Notes: generated by a model not told the origin, from the letters alone. Counted from the first letter of the stretch, positions 8,297 to 17,259 are shown. The stretch: DNA of 40,459 bases from Parvibaculum sp. (GCF_002684405.1 NZ_NYVD01000144.1:1-40459); one strand, 5' to 3'. Program-made: numbers and translations.

Positions 8297-8542
8297 TCAG
8301 TCGGGTTTGTCGGAAGAATCGGGCAGGGGCGCGGGATGGTCGAGCTTCTTCTCGTCGAGTGCGCGCTCCGCCTTTTTCAGTTTTTCGCGTTCCGCTTTCT
8401 TCTCCGCGCCGGTCCGCCCGAAGCGTATGCGATTGGCCTCAGCCTGTTCCTTTCGGGTCTTTCTTTCGTCACGCTGCTTGGCTGCGCGGGCCAATTTTCG
8501 GGCTGACGAAAAATTAACTACGTTTGGGTGCTTTTCAGACAT
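8297..8542 (-). CDS. DUF4169 family small basic protein
   Basis: This 81-aa, highly charged protein starts MSEKHPNVVNFSSARKLARA and continues with long Lys/Arg/Glu-rich helices. The N-terminal NFSSARK and the following RKxxARxxK-type pattern match DUF4169, a small alphaproteobacterial family of unknown function. It has no membrane segment or signal. The frame is open far upstream, opposite the AsmA gene, but the MSEKHPN start is chosen because the conserved domain begins there and the upstream part is an antisense shadow. In many alphaproteobacteria this family sits beside the ribbon-helix-helix gene and fumC. Here a large AsmA gene lies between them. Confidence 0.75.
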   Translation of the reverse strand: MSEKHPNVVNFSSARKLARAAKQRDERKTRKEQAEANRIRFGRTGAEKKAEREKLKKAERALDEKKLDHPAPLPDSSDKPD

Positions 8543-8591
8543 GGTTTTCCCGATATAACCCGTGGAACATGCATCCATCCTCGTTACGGGG

Positions 8592-8607
8592 CCAAGCTTA
8601 AGCTTGG
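8592..8607. repeat. perfect 16-bp palindrome between DUF4169 and AsmA genes
   Basis: CCAAGCTTAAGCTTGG is exactly self-complementary with no spacer. It lies in the 171-base divergent region between the DUF4169 gene (start 8542) and the AsmA gene (start 8714). Perfect dyad symmetry in a divergent promoter region is typical of an operator for a dimeric regulator. No regulator can be assigned. Confidence 0.4.
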
Positions 8608-8713
8608 ACGGGGAGTTGCGAAAGTTCAGTCGGCCGGGGTGGCCGGCAGGTGAGAATGAAAAGCGTCGCAGTGCGTGCGTTGCGAGCGATTCCGCGGGGG
8701 CTGGAGCGCGTCC

Positions 8714-11700
8714 TTGAACCAGATACTCACTTATATTGCCGGCGCGCTTGTCGTGTTGCTGATTGCGCTGCTTGTCGGTCCCAGCCTCGTGGACTGGAAG
8801 GACTTCCGGGCGGAGTTCGAACGACAGGCGTCGCGCATCACCGGGCATGATGTCACCATCGAGGGGGACATCCGGTTCCGCATCCTGCCTGCGCCCCGGC
8901 TGTCGCTCGGGCGTGTCACCATTGCCAACGCACCGGGTGCCGAAGCGCCGGCGCTTATGCGCATGGAGCAGATGGACGGCGAACTTGCACTGGCGCCGCT
9001 CCTTTCGGGCGATATCGAAGTCACGCGCATCAATATCGTGAAGCCGCGGGTAAACCTCGAAGTGGCGTCCGATGGCGTTGCCAACTGGAAAGACTTCGTG
9101 GAAGGCGCAGCGGCGTCGGAGGAAGGCGCGTTCTCTCTCGCATCGACCAGTCTGAAGGGCGCGAGTTTCAGCGACGGCTCGGTGACCTATGTCAATCGCA
9201 CCAATGGCCGGACATGGCAGGCGACAGACGTCAGCGGCACGGTCAGCGCGCAGGCCCTGGTCGGGCCGATGCGGGCCGATGTGACCTTCACGTCGCACGA
9301 CATACCGATGTCGGCAAGTGTCGTGCTGGGCAATTTCGGCGGCTCGAAGGCTTTCCCCGTCACGCTGGAGCTTGGGTTTCCGGCGTCGCAGGCTGCGTTC
9401 AAGTTCAGTGGTATCGCGACGGAGTTTTCCGCCGCGGCCCGTCTCGACGGCAAGGCATCATTGCTTCTCGGTGCGGCGCAGGACGGGGAGGCGAGCCCGG
9501 TCAGCCTGCAGGCGGGAATGGTCGCACGCACCAGCTCCGTCACGCTGCGCGATATGGTGCTGTCGAGCGGCGGGACCTCCCTGAAGGGACGGGGACAACT
9601 CGACCTGACCGGAGAGCGTCCCGTATTCGAGGCAACGCTTGGCGGTGCCGGTTTCCGGGCCGATCGTCTCGCGGCGATCCTGATTGCCGATAGCGGCGCT
9701 GACAGTGCTGCGGAAGATGCGCCTTTCGCCTTGCTGAACCGATTGCCGCATCCGGCGGGGATCGACGGCACTCTCGATCTTTCAGCGGGGGAATTGCTGC
9801 TGGGCGATTCCGTCTTCGCCGACGCAAAAGCCGATCTCGCGCTCGACCATGGAATGTGGAAAATCGGTCAATTGTCCGCGGAGGCACCGGGGCTGACGAA
9901 AGTCAGTGTCGGCGGCACGCTGACGGCGCCGGAAGAGGCGGGCGGGGTTTCCGCTTTCGACGGCCAATTCTCGCTGGCCAGCCGCGACCTGGAAGGTTTT
10001 GCGGAATGGCTTCGTCGTGCGGGCATGGACGTGCCGCCGGACGCGGGTGAGACGACGGAGGCTACTCCTGCGCCGAAAAGCCCGTCGCCGCGCATATCCT
10101 TTACCGCGACCGGCAAACTCGCGGTGACGCCGTCGAGCCTGACTGTCGAAGATCTCCGGGCCGGCTATTCGGCAGATGCGGCGCAGCCGGCGGTGATCGG
10201 CGATATTTCATATGAAGCGGCTTCGCGGCCCCGGCTTTCGGCGGAACTGGAGGCATCGGCCTTCGATCTGGACCCGTTGCTCGCCATGCTGCCGACTGAC
10301 CGGGAAAAGGCGCTTCCCTTTTTCCGGACGCATGACGTGACGCTGAAATTCACGGCGGACGAGCTGACCGTGGCCGGCCAAACGGCAAGCAACATCTCTG
10401 CAGATGGCGCGCTCGAAAACCGGCGCCTGATCGTCAACGGCCTGTCCATCGGGGATCTGAAGGGCGCTGCGATCGGTTTCTCCGGCCGTCTCGACGGTGT
10501 GACCACGGGCGAGCGCGAGACTATTCGCGGAACCTTTTCCGGCAGCGTCAAGGCGGCGCGCTTCGGTGCGCTTCTCGATATGGCCGGATACGATGTGCAC
10601 CGCTTCCCGGGCAATGTCGATATGACATTCGACGGGACGACCGGCGAGGCCGATGACAGCGACCGCCGCGTGGATACGCTTACCATGCGCGGCATGGTGA
10701 GCGGGGCGCGCGTGGACGCCCTTATAAAGCGACATCATGGCGATGGCGGCAAGCTGGACGAACTCGAGATCATCGCCAATGCCGCGCATCCGGAAGGGCG
10801 CGAATTGCTGCGGCAGTTCGGTCTCGATCCCGCCGATACGCTGGAGGGCAGCGGAACCGCGTCGATCCGGATGGATGGAATAGGCGGGAACTACAAGACT
10901 TCCTTCCGCGCCCATATCGGCGATGCCTCCTTCACCGCGGAGGGGGAGGCGACAGATCCGTTCAGCAAGCTGCGGTTCGAGGGCAAGGTGAACCTTTCTG
11001 CCGGGCGTGCCGATACGGTGACGGCGGCCTTCGGCGCGACAGGCACGCTGTCGGACTGGATGCTTGCCCAGATGCAGGGTGCCGGTTTCGTCGGGTCGGC
11101 CGACCTGGACTGGGATAAGGCGCATCTCTCCCTTACCGACCTCGAAACGGTGGCGGGCAATTTCCGCCTGTCGGGCAAAATGATCTACACCGCGCCTGCC
11201 GATGGCGAACCTGCCGATATTTCAGGCGACATCGAAACCAACCGGCTCAATGTCACGCCGCTGGCAGGGCTGGCGGCGCGAGCGGATGCTGCGACGGGAA
11301 GCGTCTGGTCGGCAGACGCCATCGACTGGCATATGCTCCGTGCTCTGAAGGGCAATATCGAATTCAAATCCGGTCTGCTTACGCTTGGACCACTGGCGAT
11401 GAAGGATGCGGAAGGTACGATTGGCATGGCGGATGGCGTGATGAACGTCTCGCCGCTTGTCGGTGACCTTGCCGGCGGGCGGGCCTCGATGAATGTGCGT
11501 TTCCATGCCGGCGGTGATGAACCGGGTGCGCTGGAAAAACAGGTCGAATTCACCGGCCTCGTCGAGGGGGCCGATCTTGCCCGGCTTTCCGAACAGGCAT
11601 TCGGGGCGTCGCCGGGCGAAGGACGCGCCACCGTCAATCTGCATATTGCAGCGAAAGGATTGAGCTGGCTTTCGCTTGTCGGGTCGGCAAGCGGCGAGGG

Positions 11701-12259
11701 TCAGATCCGGCTGGAGGATACCGTGCTGCATCCGCTGGATGTGGACGGCTTCGGCAAAGCGCTTGGACGGCTCGAAGATATCGAGGCGTTCGACGGCGTG
11801 GTGAAGAACGTGCTGCTCGCAGGGGACACTTCGACCGGGGATATTGCCGGTCCGTTCACGCTCAAGGACGGTGTCGCCTCCTTCAAGGATGACGAAGTGG
11901 CGCTGCAGGGCGGTAAAGGGAAACTCGCTGCGTTCTACGATCTGTCACGGCTTGGCGCGGATGCCGAACTGACGGTGACCGGCGACCAGCCCGCAGGGAG
12001 CCCGGCCTATTCGGTGAATGCGGCGGGGCCGCATGGCGGGATCGCCGTTTCCACGGACACGGCCCGGCTTGAAAGCCATGTGTCGTCGCTCATTCTGGCG
12101 GGGCAGGCGGAAAAGCTCGGCGTCGATCTGCCCGCCGACATCCGGAACATGATAACGCCGCCGTCGTCGAAATCCCCGACGGACCCAAAAGAGCCTGCGA
12201 ACGACAATGAGACCGGCGCGGCTACGGCACCTGTGCCGGTGGTGCGGCCCTCGAACTGA
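8714..12259 (+). CDS. AsmA family protein, large
   Basis: This envelope protein is about 1,181 aa. It starts with one N-terminal TM helix (NQILTYIAGALVVLLIALLV), then the AsmA N-terminal signature (SRITGHDVTIEGDIRFRILP, then SLGRVTIANAPG). A very long repetitive beta-rich periplasmic region follows, and then a C-terminal AsmA_2-like part (ARATVNLHIAAKGLSWLSL-type segment near residue 960, and DGFGKALGRLEDIEAFDG). AsmA-like proteins are anchored in the inner membrane; the family includes bridge-like lipid transporters (YhdP, TamB, YdbH) that feed the outer membrane. The TTG at 8714 is preferred as start because GGAG lies 7 bases upstream and the TM helix follows directly; a GTG at 8675 would add 13 residues. 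The Pro/Asp-rich C-terminus is probably disordered. Confidence 0.85.
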   Translation: MNQILTYIAGALVVLLIALLVGPSLVDWKDFRAEFERQASRITGHDVTIEGDIRFRILPAPRLSLGRVTIANAPGAEAPALMRMEQMDGELALAPLLSGDIEVTRINIVKPRVNLEVASDGVANWKDFVEGAAASEEGAFSLASTSLKGASFSDGSVTYVNRTNGRTWQATDVSGTVSAQALVGPMRADVTFTSHDIPMSASVVLGNFGGSKAFPVTLELGFPASQAAFKFSGIATEFSAAARLDGKASLLLGAAQDGEASPVSLQAGMVARTSSVTLRDMVLSSGGTSLKGRGQLDLTGERPVFEATLGGAGFRADRLAAILIADSGADSAAEDAPFALLNRLPHPAGIDGTLDLSAGELLLGDSVFADAKADLALDHGMWKIGQLSAEAPGLTKVSVGGTLTAPEEAGGVSAFDGQFSLASRDLEGFAEWLRRAGMDVPPDAGETTEATPAPKSPSPRISFTATGKLAVTPSSLTVEDLRAGYSADAAQPAVIGDISYEAASRPRLSAELEASAFDLDPLLAMLPTDREKALPFFRTHDVTLKFTADELTVAGQTASNISADGALENRRLIVNGLSIGDLKGAAIGFSGRLDGVTTGERETIRGTFSGSVKAARFGALLDMAGYDVHRFPGNVDMTFDGTTGEADDSDRRVDTLTMRGMVSGARVDALIKRHHGDGGKLDELEIIANAAHPEGRELLRQFGLDPADTLEGSGTASIRMDGIGGNYKTSFRAHIGDASFTAEGEATDPFSKLRFEGKVNLSAGRADTVTAAFGATGTLSDWMLAQMQGAGFVGSADLDWDKAHLSLTDLETVAGNFRLSGKMIYTAPADGEPADISGDIETNRLNVTPLAGLAARADAATGSVWSADAIDWHMLRALKGNIEFKSGLLTLGPLAMKDAEGTIGMADGVMNVSPLVGDLAGGRASMNVRFHAGGDEPGALEKQVEFTGLVEGADLARLSEQAFGASPGEGRATVNLHIAAKGLSWLSLVGSASGEGQIRLEDTVLHPLDVDGFGKALGRLEDIEAFDGVVKNVLLAGDTSTGDIAGPFTLKDGVASFKDDEVALQGGKGKLAAFYDLSRLGADAELTVTGDQPAGSPAYSVNAAGPHGGIAVSTDTARLESHVSSLILAGQAEKLGVDLPADIRNMITPPSSKSPTDPKEPANDNETGAATAPVPVVRPSN

Positions 12260-12278
12260 TCGCCGGTCAGCCTGTAAG

Positions 12279-12512
12279 TCAGTCCGTCGGGCAGCTGTCG
12301 CGATTGCGGAAATTCTCGAACACATAGATGCGCACGGCGCTGGAGAGGTTTCCCTCTCCACCGCGTTCGGCGTCGATACGGCGTACCAGTTCGTTGACGG
12401 AGATTTTCTGCGAGCAGGCGAGTTCCTTCAATCCGTCCCAGAAGGGCGGCTCGATGGAGATGCTGGTGCGGTGGCCCGCAATGGTGACCGACCGTTTGAT
12501 CTCGCCTTGCAT
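12279..12512 (-). CDS. ribbon-helix-helix domain protein
   Basis: This 77-aa protein has an N-terminal strand (KRSVTIAGHRTSISIEPPFW) followed by two helices (DGLKELACSQKISVNELVRR). That is the RHH_4 arrangement common in alphaproteobacteria, in which a dimer's paired strands enter the DNA major groove. The C-terminal NLSSAVRIYVFENFR is the usual family ending. Targets are unknown. It lies 56 bases downstream of fumC on the same strand, so it is probably co-transcribed. It converges on the AsmA gene, with 19 bases between the stops. Confidence 0.8.
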   Translation of the reverse strand: MQGEIKRSVTIAGHRTSISIEPPFWDGLKELACSQKISVNELVRRIDAERGGEGNLSSAVRIYVFENFRNRDSCPTD

Positions 12513-12568
12513 GGGCGTCTCCTGTGCCGCGCCGGTTCGCCGGATGACGCCCCGGCGCGGGAAGGGGA

Positions 12569-13960
12569 TCAGTTCGGAGAAATCATCTTCTCCGGACGGA
12601 CATATTCGTCGAATTCCTCATTCGTCACATAGCCGCCGCCGACTGCTTCCTCGCGCAGCGTGGTGCCGTTCTTGTGCGCAGTCTTGGCGATCTTGGCCGC
12701 GTTGTCATAGCCGATCTTCGGCGCCAGCGCGGTGACCAGCATGAGCGAGCGTTCCAGCCCCTGCTTGATGTTTTCCTCGCGGGCCTCGATGCCGACGACG
12801 CAATTGTCGGTGAAGGAGATCGCGGCGTCGGAGAGAAGCTTCACCGATTGCAGGAAGTTGTAGGCCATCATCGGATTGTAGACGTTCAACTCGAACTGGC
12901 CCTGGCTGCCGGCAAAGGAAAGCGCGGCATTGTTGCCATGTACATGGGCGCAGACCTGCGTCATCGCCTCGCACTGGGTCGGGTTCACCTTGCCCGGCAT
13001 GATGGAGGAGCCGGGTTCGTTTTCCGGCAGGGACAGTTCGCCGAGGCCCGCGCGCGGACCGGAGCCGAGATAGCGGATGTCGTTGGCGATCTTGAAGCAG
13101 GCCATCGCGGCCGACGTGATCGCGCCATGTGCGAAGACCATGGCGTCATGCGCGGCCAGCACTTCGAACTTGTTGGGCGCGGTGACGAAGGGCAGGCCGG
13201 TGATGCCGGAGACCTTTTCGGCCACTTTTTCGGCAAAGCCCACAGGCGCGTTGAGGCCGGTGCCGACGGCGGTGCCGCCCTGGGCGAGCTGGCAGAGACC
13301 GGACAGCGTCAGCTTGATGCGGGCGATCGCCGATTTCACCTGTTCGGTGTAGCCGGAGAATTCCTGGCCGAGCGTGAGCGGGGTCGCGTCCTGCGTGTGG
13401 GTGCGGCCGATCTTGATGATGTGGTCGAATTCCTTCTGCTTGGCCTCCAGCGCTTTTGCCAGATGCTCGAGCGCGGGCAGCAGGGAATGCGTCACTTCCT
13501 CGGCGCAGGCGATATGCATGGCCGTCGGATAGGTGTCGTTGGACGACTGCGACATGTTCACATGGTCGTTCGGATGCACGGGCTTCTTGGAGCCCTTCTC
13601 GCCGCCCAGCATCTCGATGGCGCGGTTGGAGATCACCTCGTTCGAGTTCATGTTGGACTGGGTGCCGGAGCCGGTCTGCCAGACGACCAGCGGGAAATGC
13701 TCGTTGAGCTTGCCGTCGATCACTTCCTGGGCTGCGGCGACGATGGTCTTGCCGAGTTCGGGGTCGAGGCGGCCAAGCTCCATATTCGCTTCGGCGCAGG
13801 CGCGCTTCACGATGCCGAGGGCGCGGACGACTGAAAGAGGCTGCTTTTCCCAGCCGATCTTGAAATTGCCGAGCGAGCGCTGGGCCTGAGCCCCCCAATA
13901 TTTGCTGTCGTCGACTTCAATCGGGCCGAAAGTATCGGTTTCGGTGCGGGTCTTGGTCAT
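12569..13960 (-). CDS. fumC: class II fumarate hydratase
   Basis: This 463-aa cytoplasmic enzyme interconverts fumarate and L-malate in the TCA cycle without an iron-sulphur cluster. Length and motifs fit FumC. The N-terminal [16 protein letters not shown] is present. The substrate-binding segments are [20 protein letters not shown] (near residue 95) and [32 protein letters not shown] contains a conserved region. The fumarase/aspartase signature [11 protein letters not shown] lies near residue 315. The homotetramer's active sites are built from three chains. The ATG at 13960 is preceded by GAGGA. The RHH gene follows; a flavoprotein gene lies 97 bases upstream. Confidence 0.97.
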   Translation of the reverse strand: MTKTRTETDTFGPIEVDDSKYWGAQAQRSLGNFKIGWEKQPLSVVRALGIVKRACAEANMELGRLDPELGKTIVAAAQEVIDGKLNEHFPLVVWQTGSGTQSNMNSNEVISNRAIEMLGGEKGSKKPVHPNDHVNMSQSSNDTYPTAMHIACAEEVTHSLLPALEHLAKALEAKQKEFDHIIKIGRTHTQDATPLTLGQEFSGYTEQVKSAIARIKLTLSGLCQLAQGGTAVGTGLNAPVGFAEKVAEKVSGITGLPFVTAPNKFEVLAAHDAMVFAHGAITSAAMACFKIANDIRYLGSGPRAGLGELSLPENEPGSSIMPGKVNPTQCEAMTQVCAHVHGNNAALSFAGSQGQFELNVYNPMMAYNFLQSVKLLSDAAISFTDNCVVGIEAREENIKQGLERSLMLVTALAPKIGYDNAAKIAKTAHKNGTTLREEAVGGGYVTNEEFDEYVRPEKMISPN

Positions 13961-14057
13961 TGGCTCGGGTCCTCGCGCTCACGGATAAGGGATGGCGGGT
14001 GATTTATCACGCGGGGAGGAGGGGGCCAAGAGAGGGGAGCGGGAAGGGCCGCGAGCG

Positions 14058-14636
14058 CTATTCGGACGCTGCGTCCGTATCCTCGGCGACGGGCAGCCCG
14101 GTCGGCAGGCCGTCCATGCTGGTCAGGTTCTTCTTCCGCCAATAGGCCTCGATGCCGTCCTCGCCCTGGTTGACCGCCCAGTTTGTGAGCGAGGGCCGCT
14201 CTCCCTTGTAGTCGTGAAGGGGGACGCCGTAGCCGCAGGAGGTCTGGACGAGGTCGATATCGAGCACGACGATCTGGCGCGCGCCGGGCGGCTCGTCGCC
14301 ATTGAAGGCTGAGGCCAGCAGATCGGCATATTCCGGCGATCCGCGATGCAGCACCTTGCCCTTGCCATAGAGGCGCAGGATCAGGGGCGGGCCCTCGAAG
14401 GCGCAGAACATGACGGTCAGCCGCCCGTCAGCTTTCAGATGGGCGGAGGTTTCGTTGCCGCTGCCCGTCCGGTCCATGTAGCAGACATGGGTTTCATCCA
14501 GCACGCGCAGTCCGTCGAGGCCCTTGGGCGAGAGATTGACGCGCGAGTCTCCCGTCGCGGAAGCCGTGAAGAAGATGTGCTGCCGTTCGATGAAGTCCCG
14601 GTGGTCGGGCTCGATATGAGAAAATTGCTTTGCCAT
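14058..14636 (-). CDS. pyridoxamine 5'-phosphate oxidase-like flavoprotein
   Basis: This 192-aa protein has the split-barrel FMN-binding fold of the PNPOx superfamily: FIERQHIFFTASAT at the start, VNLSPKGLDGLRVLDE, then YMDRTGSGNETSAHLKADGR and the strand LTVMFCAFEGPPLILRLYG. This subgroup is general and its substrate is usually unknown; it is not PdxH itself, whose C-terminal signature is absent. The C-terminal part (SCGYGVPLHDY, WRKKN) is typical of the family that reduces or binds small molecules. It lies between sspB and fumC on the same strand. The start ATG has only a weak Shine-Dalgarno sequence. Confidence 0.8.
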   Translation of the reverse strand: MAKQFSHIEPDHRDFIERQHIFFTASATGDSRVNLSPKGLDGLRVLDETHVCYMDRTGSGNETSAHLKADGRLTVMFCAFEGPPLILRLYGKGKVLHRGSPEYADLLASAFNGDEPPGARQIVVLDIDLVQTSCGYGVPLHDYKGERPSLTNWAVNQGEDGIEAYWRKKNLTSMDGLPTGLPVAEDTDAASE

Positions 14637-14752
14637 GGAGAAAGCCTAGCGCCGTGGGGCAGGGGCTTCCAGCGGGATCGCCGCCCGTCTGCGCAACGCG
14701 TTTTGCGTCAACGGGCGTCAAATGGGGGGATTGGAGGGCGCCAATGGCGCCG

Positions 14753-15268
14753 TTATTTCTTCCGGAACGCGTCGAGGCTCACCACTTCGCCCGTGGCTTC
14801 TTCCTCGGGCTCGGCATTTTCTTCCTTTACCAGCGGCTCTTCCATGCTGCGGGACGCCTCCGTGGCGGCGGGCTGGTCGCCCGTCTCCGGCGCGGCCTCG
14901 CTGCCGGGTGCGCCTTCCACGTTGAACTGGAGGCCGAACTGTACGCTGGGGTCGAAAAAACCCTGTACGGCGGCATAGGGCACGACCAGACGTTCGGGCA
15001 CCTTGTTGAAGGTGAGGTCGACGGAGAAATAATCGTCCAGCACTTCGAGGTTCCAGAACTGGTGCTGGAGCACGATCGTGATTTCTTCCGGGTACTGGCT
15101 GCGCAGCCGCTCGGAGATTTCGACGCCCGGCGCGCCTGTGCGGAAGGAAATGTAGAAGTGATGCTCGCCCGGCAGGCCTTCGTCGCGCGCGATCCTGAGC
15201 GCCTTGCGGATCACCCCGCGCAGTGCTTCCTGAGCCAGCAGATCGTATCGCATCTGATCTTCGGACAA
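14753..15268 (-). CDS. sspB: SspB, ClpXP adaptor for ssrA-tagged proteins
   Basis: This 171-aa protein is the alpha-proteobacterial SspB. The N-terminal half (RYDLLAQEALRGVIRKALR, HHFYISFRTGAPGVEIS, EITIVLQHQFWNLEV, YFSVDLTFNKVPERLVVPY) is the dimeric SspB fold that grips the ssrA degradation tag. An acidic, disordered linker follows (about residues 125-160). The C-terminus VVSLDAFRKK is the ClpX-docking tail. The adaptor delivers tagged, stalled-ribosome products to ClpXP. The start codon is TTG at 15268, supported by AGGGGA 7 bases upstream. The gene for the tag itself, ssrA, lies about 210 bases upstream on the same strand. Confidence 0.93.
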   Translation of the reverse strand: MSEDQMRYDLLAQEALRGVIRKALRIARDEGLPGEHHFYISFRTGAPGVEISERLRSQYPEEITIVLQHQFWNLEVLDDYFSVDLTFNKVPERLVVPYAAVQGFFDPSVQFGLQFNVEGAPGSEAAPETGDQPAATEASRSMEEPLVKEENAEPEEEATGEVVSLDAFRKK

Positions 15269-15477
15269 GTCATTTCCCCTGAGTTTGCTTTTCGGGCGCA
15301 GCCGACTCGGTGCGCGACAGAAATGTTCCAGCGATTCAAGCAGCCTTATCGCACAACGTCCAGCCGATGCAGGGGTTATTGGCGGGCAGGCGCCGCAGAA
15401 CGCGTAATCGGTGTGTCGTAACGAACAGTGTCTCGTTCCGCAACGGCATCGAAAATGAGCGTTCGCGCCAGAATGAA

Positions 15478-15800
15478 AGTGGAGGCTTCTGTTGCCAGGT
15501 GCCTCCGAACCCCGCCTTACCCTGCTACAGGCAAGGACTTAAAAGAGGTTGTCGCACTGCATTACGCAGCGAGACGTGCCTCAGCATAGTTGTCGTTGGC
15601 AACTATTGAATCGGCCCGATAACGGCGGAACCATGCCGAGCAGAAGAGAAGTCTTTACGCCCTCGTCGATCCTGTTTCGCCCCCAGAATGGTGCCGGCTG
15701 ACCGGCAACACGCTCCTGCACTCGCAGGGAATCTGGTGGAGGCGCCGGGTACTGCCCCCGGGTCCGATGGGTTTATTACACAACCAGTTTACCGCCATAG
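15478..15800 (-). ncRNA. ssrA: two-piece (permuted) tmRNA
   Basis: Read on the minus strand, the acceptor piece comes first. It holds a T-arm-like hairpin CCGGG-GGCAGTA-CCCGG and the 3' acceptor strand CGCCTCC followed by A and an encoded CCA (end at 15734). About 49 bases of intervening sequence follow, then the coding piece beginning GGGGGCGAAACAGGATCGAC at 15684. Its first seven bases pair with CGCCTCC to form a 7-bp acceptor stem with a G-U third pair, the alanyl-tRNA synthetase identity element. The tag frame lies at 15562-15600 and is preceded by ATAGTT. The coding piece appears to end near the hairpin GGAGGC...GCCTCC at 15481-15506. This is the alphaproteobacterial permuted tmRNA, which rescues stalled ribosomes and marks the product for ClpXP. 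The outer ends are approximate; the internal landmarks are exact. Confidence 0.93.
15562..15600 (-). other. ssrA: tmRNA proteolysis tag frame (ANDNYAEARLAA)
   Basis: From a GCC resume codon at 15600, the minus strand reads A-N-D-N-Y-A-E-A-R-L-A-A and then TAA at 15564-15562. With the alanine carried by the tmRNA this gives AANDNYAEARLAA. AND near the N-terminus of the tag is the usual SspB contact and the terminal LAA is the ClpX degron. Confidence 0.95.
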
Positions 15801-15816
15801 TCGGAACAAGTCCGAC
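15800..15816. repeat. inverted repeat at the 5' side of the tmRNA acceptor piece
   Basis: GTCGGA (15800-15805) and TCCGAC (15811-15816) are exact reverse complements around ACAAG. On the minus strand this hairpin would sit in the precursor just upstream of the tmRNA acceptor piece. It may be a processing signal or part of the promoter region. No good -35/-10 pair could be fixed here. Confidence 0.35.
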
Positions 15817-15867
15817 AAGGGGAATATAGGGTCAAAGGCCGCGCTTTTAAAGAGATATGACAGGCGG

Positions 15868-17067
15868 TCATGCACCGTCCTTCAGGGGTTCCGCGGGTTT
15901 CGACGGGAGGTTTTCCTGCATGAAGCGGACGATGTTGCCGCCCATCACCTTGGCGATCTCGTTTTGGGTGAAACCGGCTTCCATCATTTCGCGTGTGAGG
16001 ACGGCGAGCTCGGAGACATCGAAAGTCGTGCCGACCGCGCCGTCGAAGTCGGAGCCGAGCGCCACATGGTCTTCGCCCAGAAGGTCGATCGCATAACGGA
16101 TCGCCTTCACGACGCCTGCGGGGCTTGCATCGCAGACGGCGCCTTTCCAATAGCCGACCCCGACAAGGCCGCCCGCCGCGGCGACCTGCTGCATCAGCGT
16201 ATCCGAGATATTGCGCGGGCTGTCGCAGGCGCCCTTGATGCCGGTATGGGAGATCACCACCGGGCGGGTTGCGGACGCCAGCACGTCGGTCACGATGGCG
16301 GGGGAGGAGGGGGCAAGGTCGACGATCATGCGGCGGTCTTCCATCGCCCGCAGGACATCGCGCCCGAATTCGGTCAGCCCGCCGTCGCTCTTGCCATGAA
16401 GCGAGCCGCCCAGCTCATTGTCGAAGAAGTGATGCAGGCCGATCATGCGATAGCCCGAGCGGTAGAAATCCTCGACATGGGCGATATCGCCTTCCAGCGG
16501 GTGCCCGCCTTCCATGGCGAGAAGACCGCCCACCACATCGCGGCCTTGCGCGCGGGCGGCGAGAACGGCTTCGAGGTCCTCGCGCCAGCGGACGATTGCC
16601 AGCCGGCCCTCCGAGCGGCGTTCGGCATCGTCGAGTTTTCCGGCCTGGTAGATCGCGCGCTCATAGAGACTTGTCCATGTGCGGGCGGGCCAGCGCTGCG
16701 CAACCGACAGGGGAGAAACGACATCCGAGCCCGCATCGTTTTCTTCGTAGTTCTGGCCCATCGGGACCTTGGTCACGACGGAGAAAACCTGGAGCGCGAC
16801 ATTGCCGTCGATCAAGCGGGGCAGGTCCACATGGCCGTCATCGGCGCGGTCCAGCGGATCGCGTATCCAGAGCAGCGTGTCGGCGTGGAGGTCGGCGACG
16901 ACTAGCCCCTGATGCAGCCGCGTGATTTCCTGCGGAATGTCATAAGGCTCGTGATCGGCGACGCGATTGATCGTTCCGTCCAGCATATAGGGCAGGAGGA
17001 AGAAGCCGCCGACGAGCAGAACGACCAGTGCCGCGAGGCCGCCAAGGAAGAAGCGTTTCAGTTTCAT
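15868..17067 (-). CDS. membrane dipeptidase, peptidase family M19
   Basis: This 399-aa zinc dipeptidase of the renal dipeptidase family cleaves dipeptides, including some with D-residues. An N-terminal TM helix (FFLGGLAALVVLLVGGFFLL) anchors it with the catalytic domain in the periplasm. Metal-binding motifs are visible: DLHADTL (near residue 58), AMEGGHPLEG (bridging Glu), LHHFFDN, SHTG and ALGSDFDG. The C-terminal GGNIVRFMQENL is the usual family ending. It lies directly upstream of the tmRNA gene on the same strand. A role in peptide salvage or peptidoglycan turnover is inference. Confidence 0.93.
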   Translation of the reverse strand: MKLKRFFLGGLAALVVLLVGGFFLLPYMLDGTINRVADHEPYDIPQEITRLHQGLVVADLHADTLLWIRDPLDRADDGHVDLPRLIDGNVALQVFSVVTKVPMGQNYEENDAGSDVVSPLSVAQRWPARTWTSLYERAIYQAGKLDDAERRSEGRLAIVRWREDLEAVLAARAQGRDVVGGLLAMEGGHPLEGDIAHVEDFYRSGYRMIGLHHFFDNELGGSLHGKSDGGLTEFGRDVLRAMEDRRMIVDLAPSSPAIVTDVLASATRPVVISHTGIKGACDSPRNISDTLMQQVAAAGGLVGVGYWKGAVCDASPAGVVKAIRYAIDLLGEDHVALGSDFDGAVGTTFDVSELAVLTREMMEAGFTQNEIAKVMGGNIVRFMQENLPSKPAEPLKDGA

Positions 17068-17259
17068 GACGTATTTTGTTCCTCAGGGTAAGCGGTGTCC
17101 CTTGAAATCATTGGACTTTTCGCTGCTTCGATTAAGCTGTGCACGCTGGCGTGTGAATGAGTGTCACGCTACAATTTCCCTACATCGATTGGCTGATATC
17201 GATACGCTTCGTCAAGTGGTCCGGACCGGGGTCCGCGACCGGACGGGCGGGGGGCACAG

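Noticed and set aside
8566-8587. Second EcfG-type promoter (GGAAC ... CGTT) before the AsmA gene
   Set aside because: The spacer is 13 bases, too short for the 16-17 required.
8543-9298. N-terminal extension of the DUF4169 frame to 333 codons
   Set aside because: Only the last 81 codons (8297-8542) are family-like; the rest is antisense to the AsmA N-terminus.
14737-14751. Terminator after sspB
   Set aside because: GGCGCC-ATT-GGCGCC forms a 6-bp hairpin just past the stop, but the bases that follow on the minus strand are C-rich with no U-run.
15734-15765. An ordinary tRNA gene (T-arm and CCA end)
   Set aside because: No anticodon arm or D-arm is present. The acceptor pairs with the tmRNA coding-piece start, so it is the tmRNA acceptor piece.
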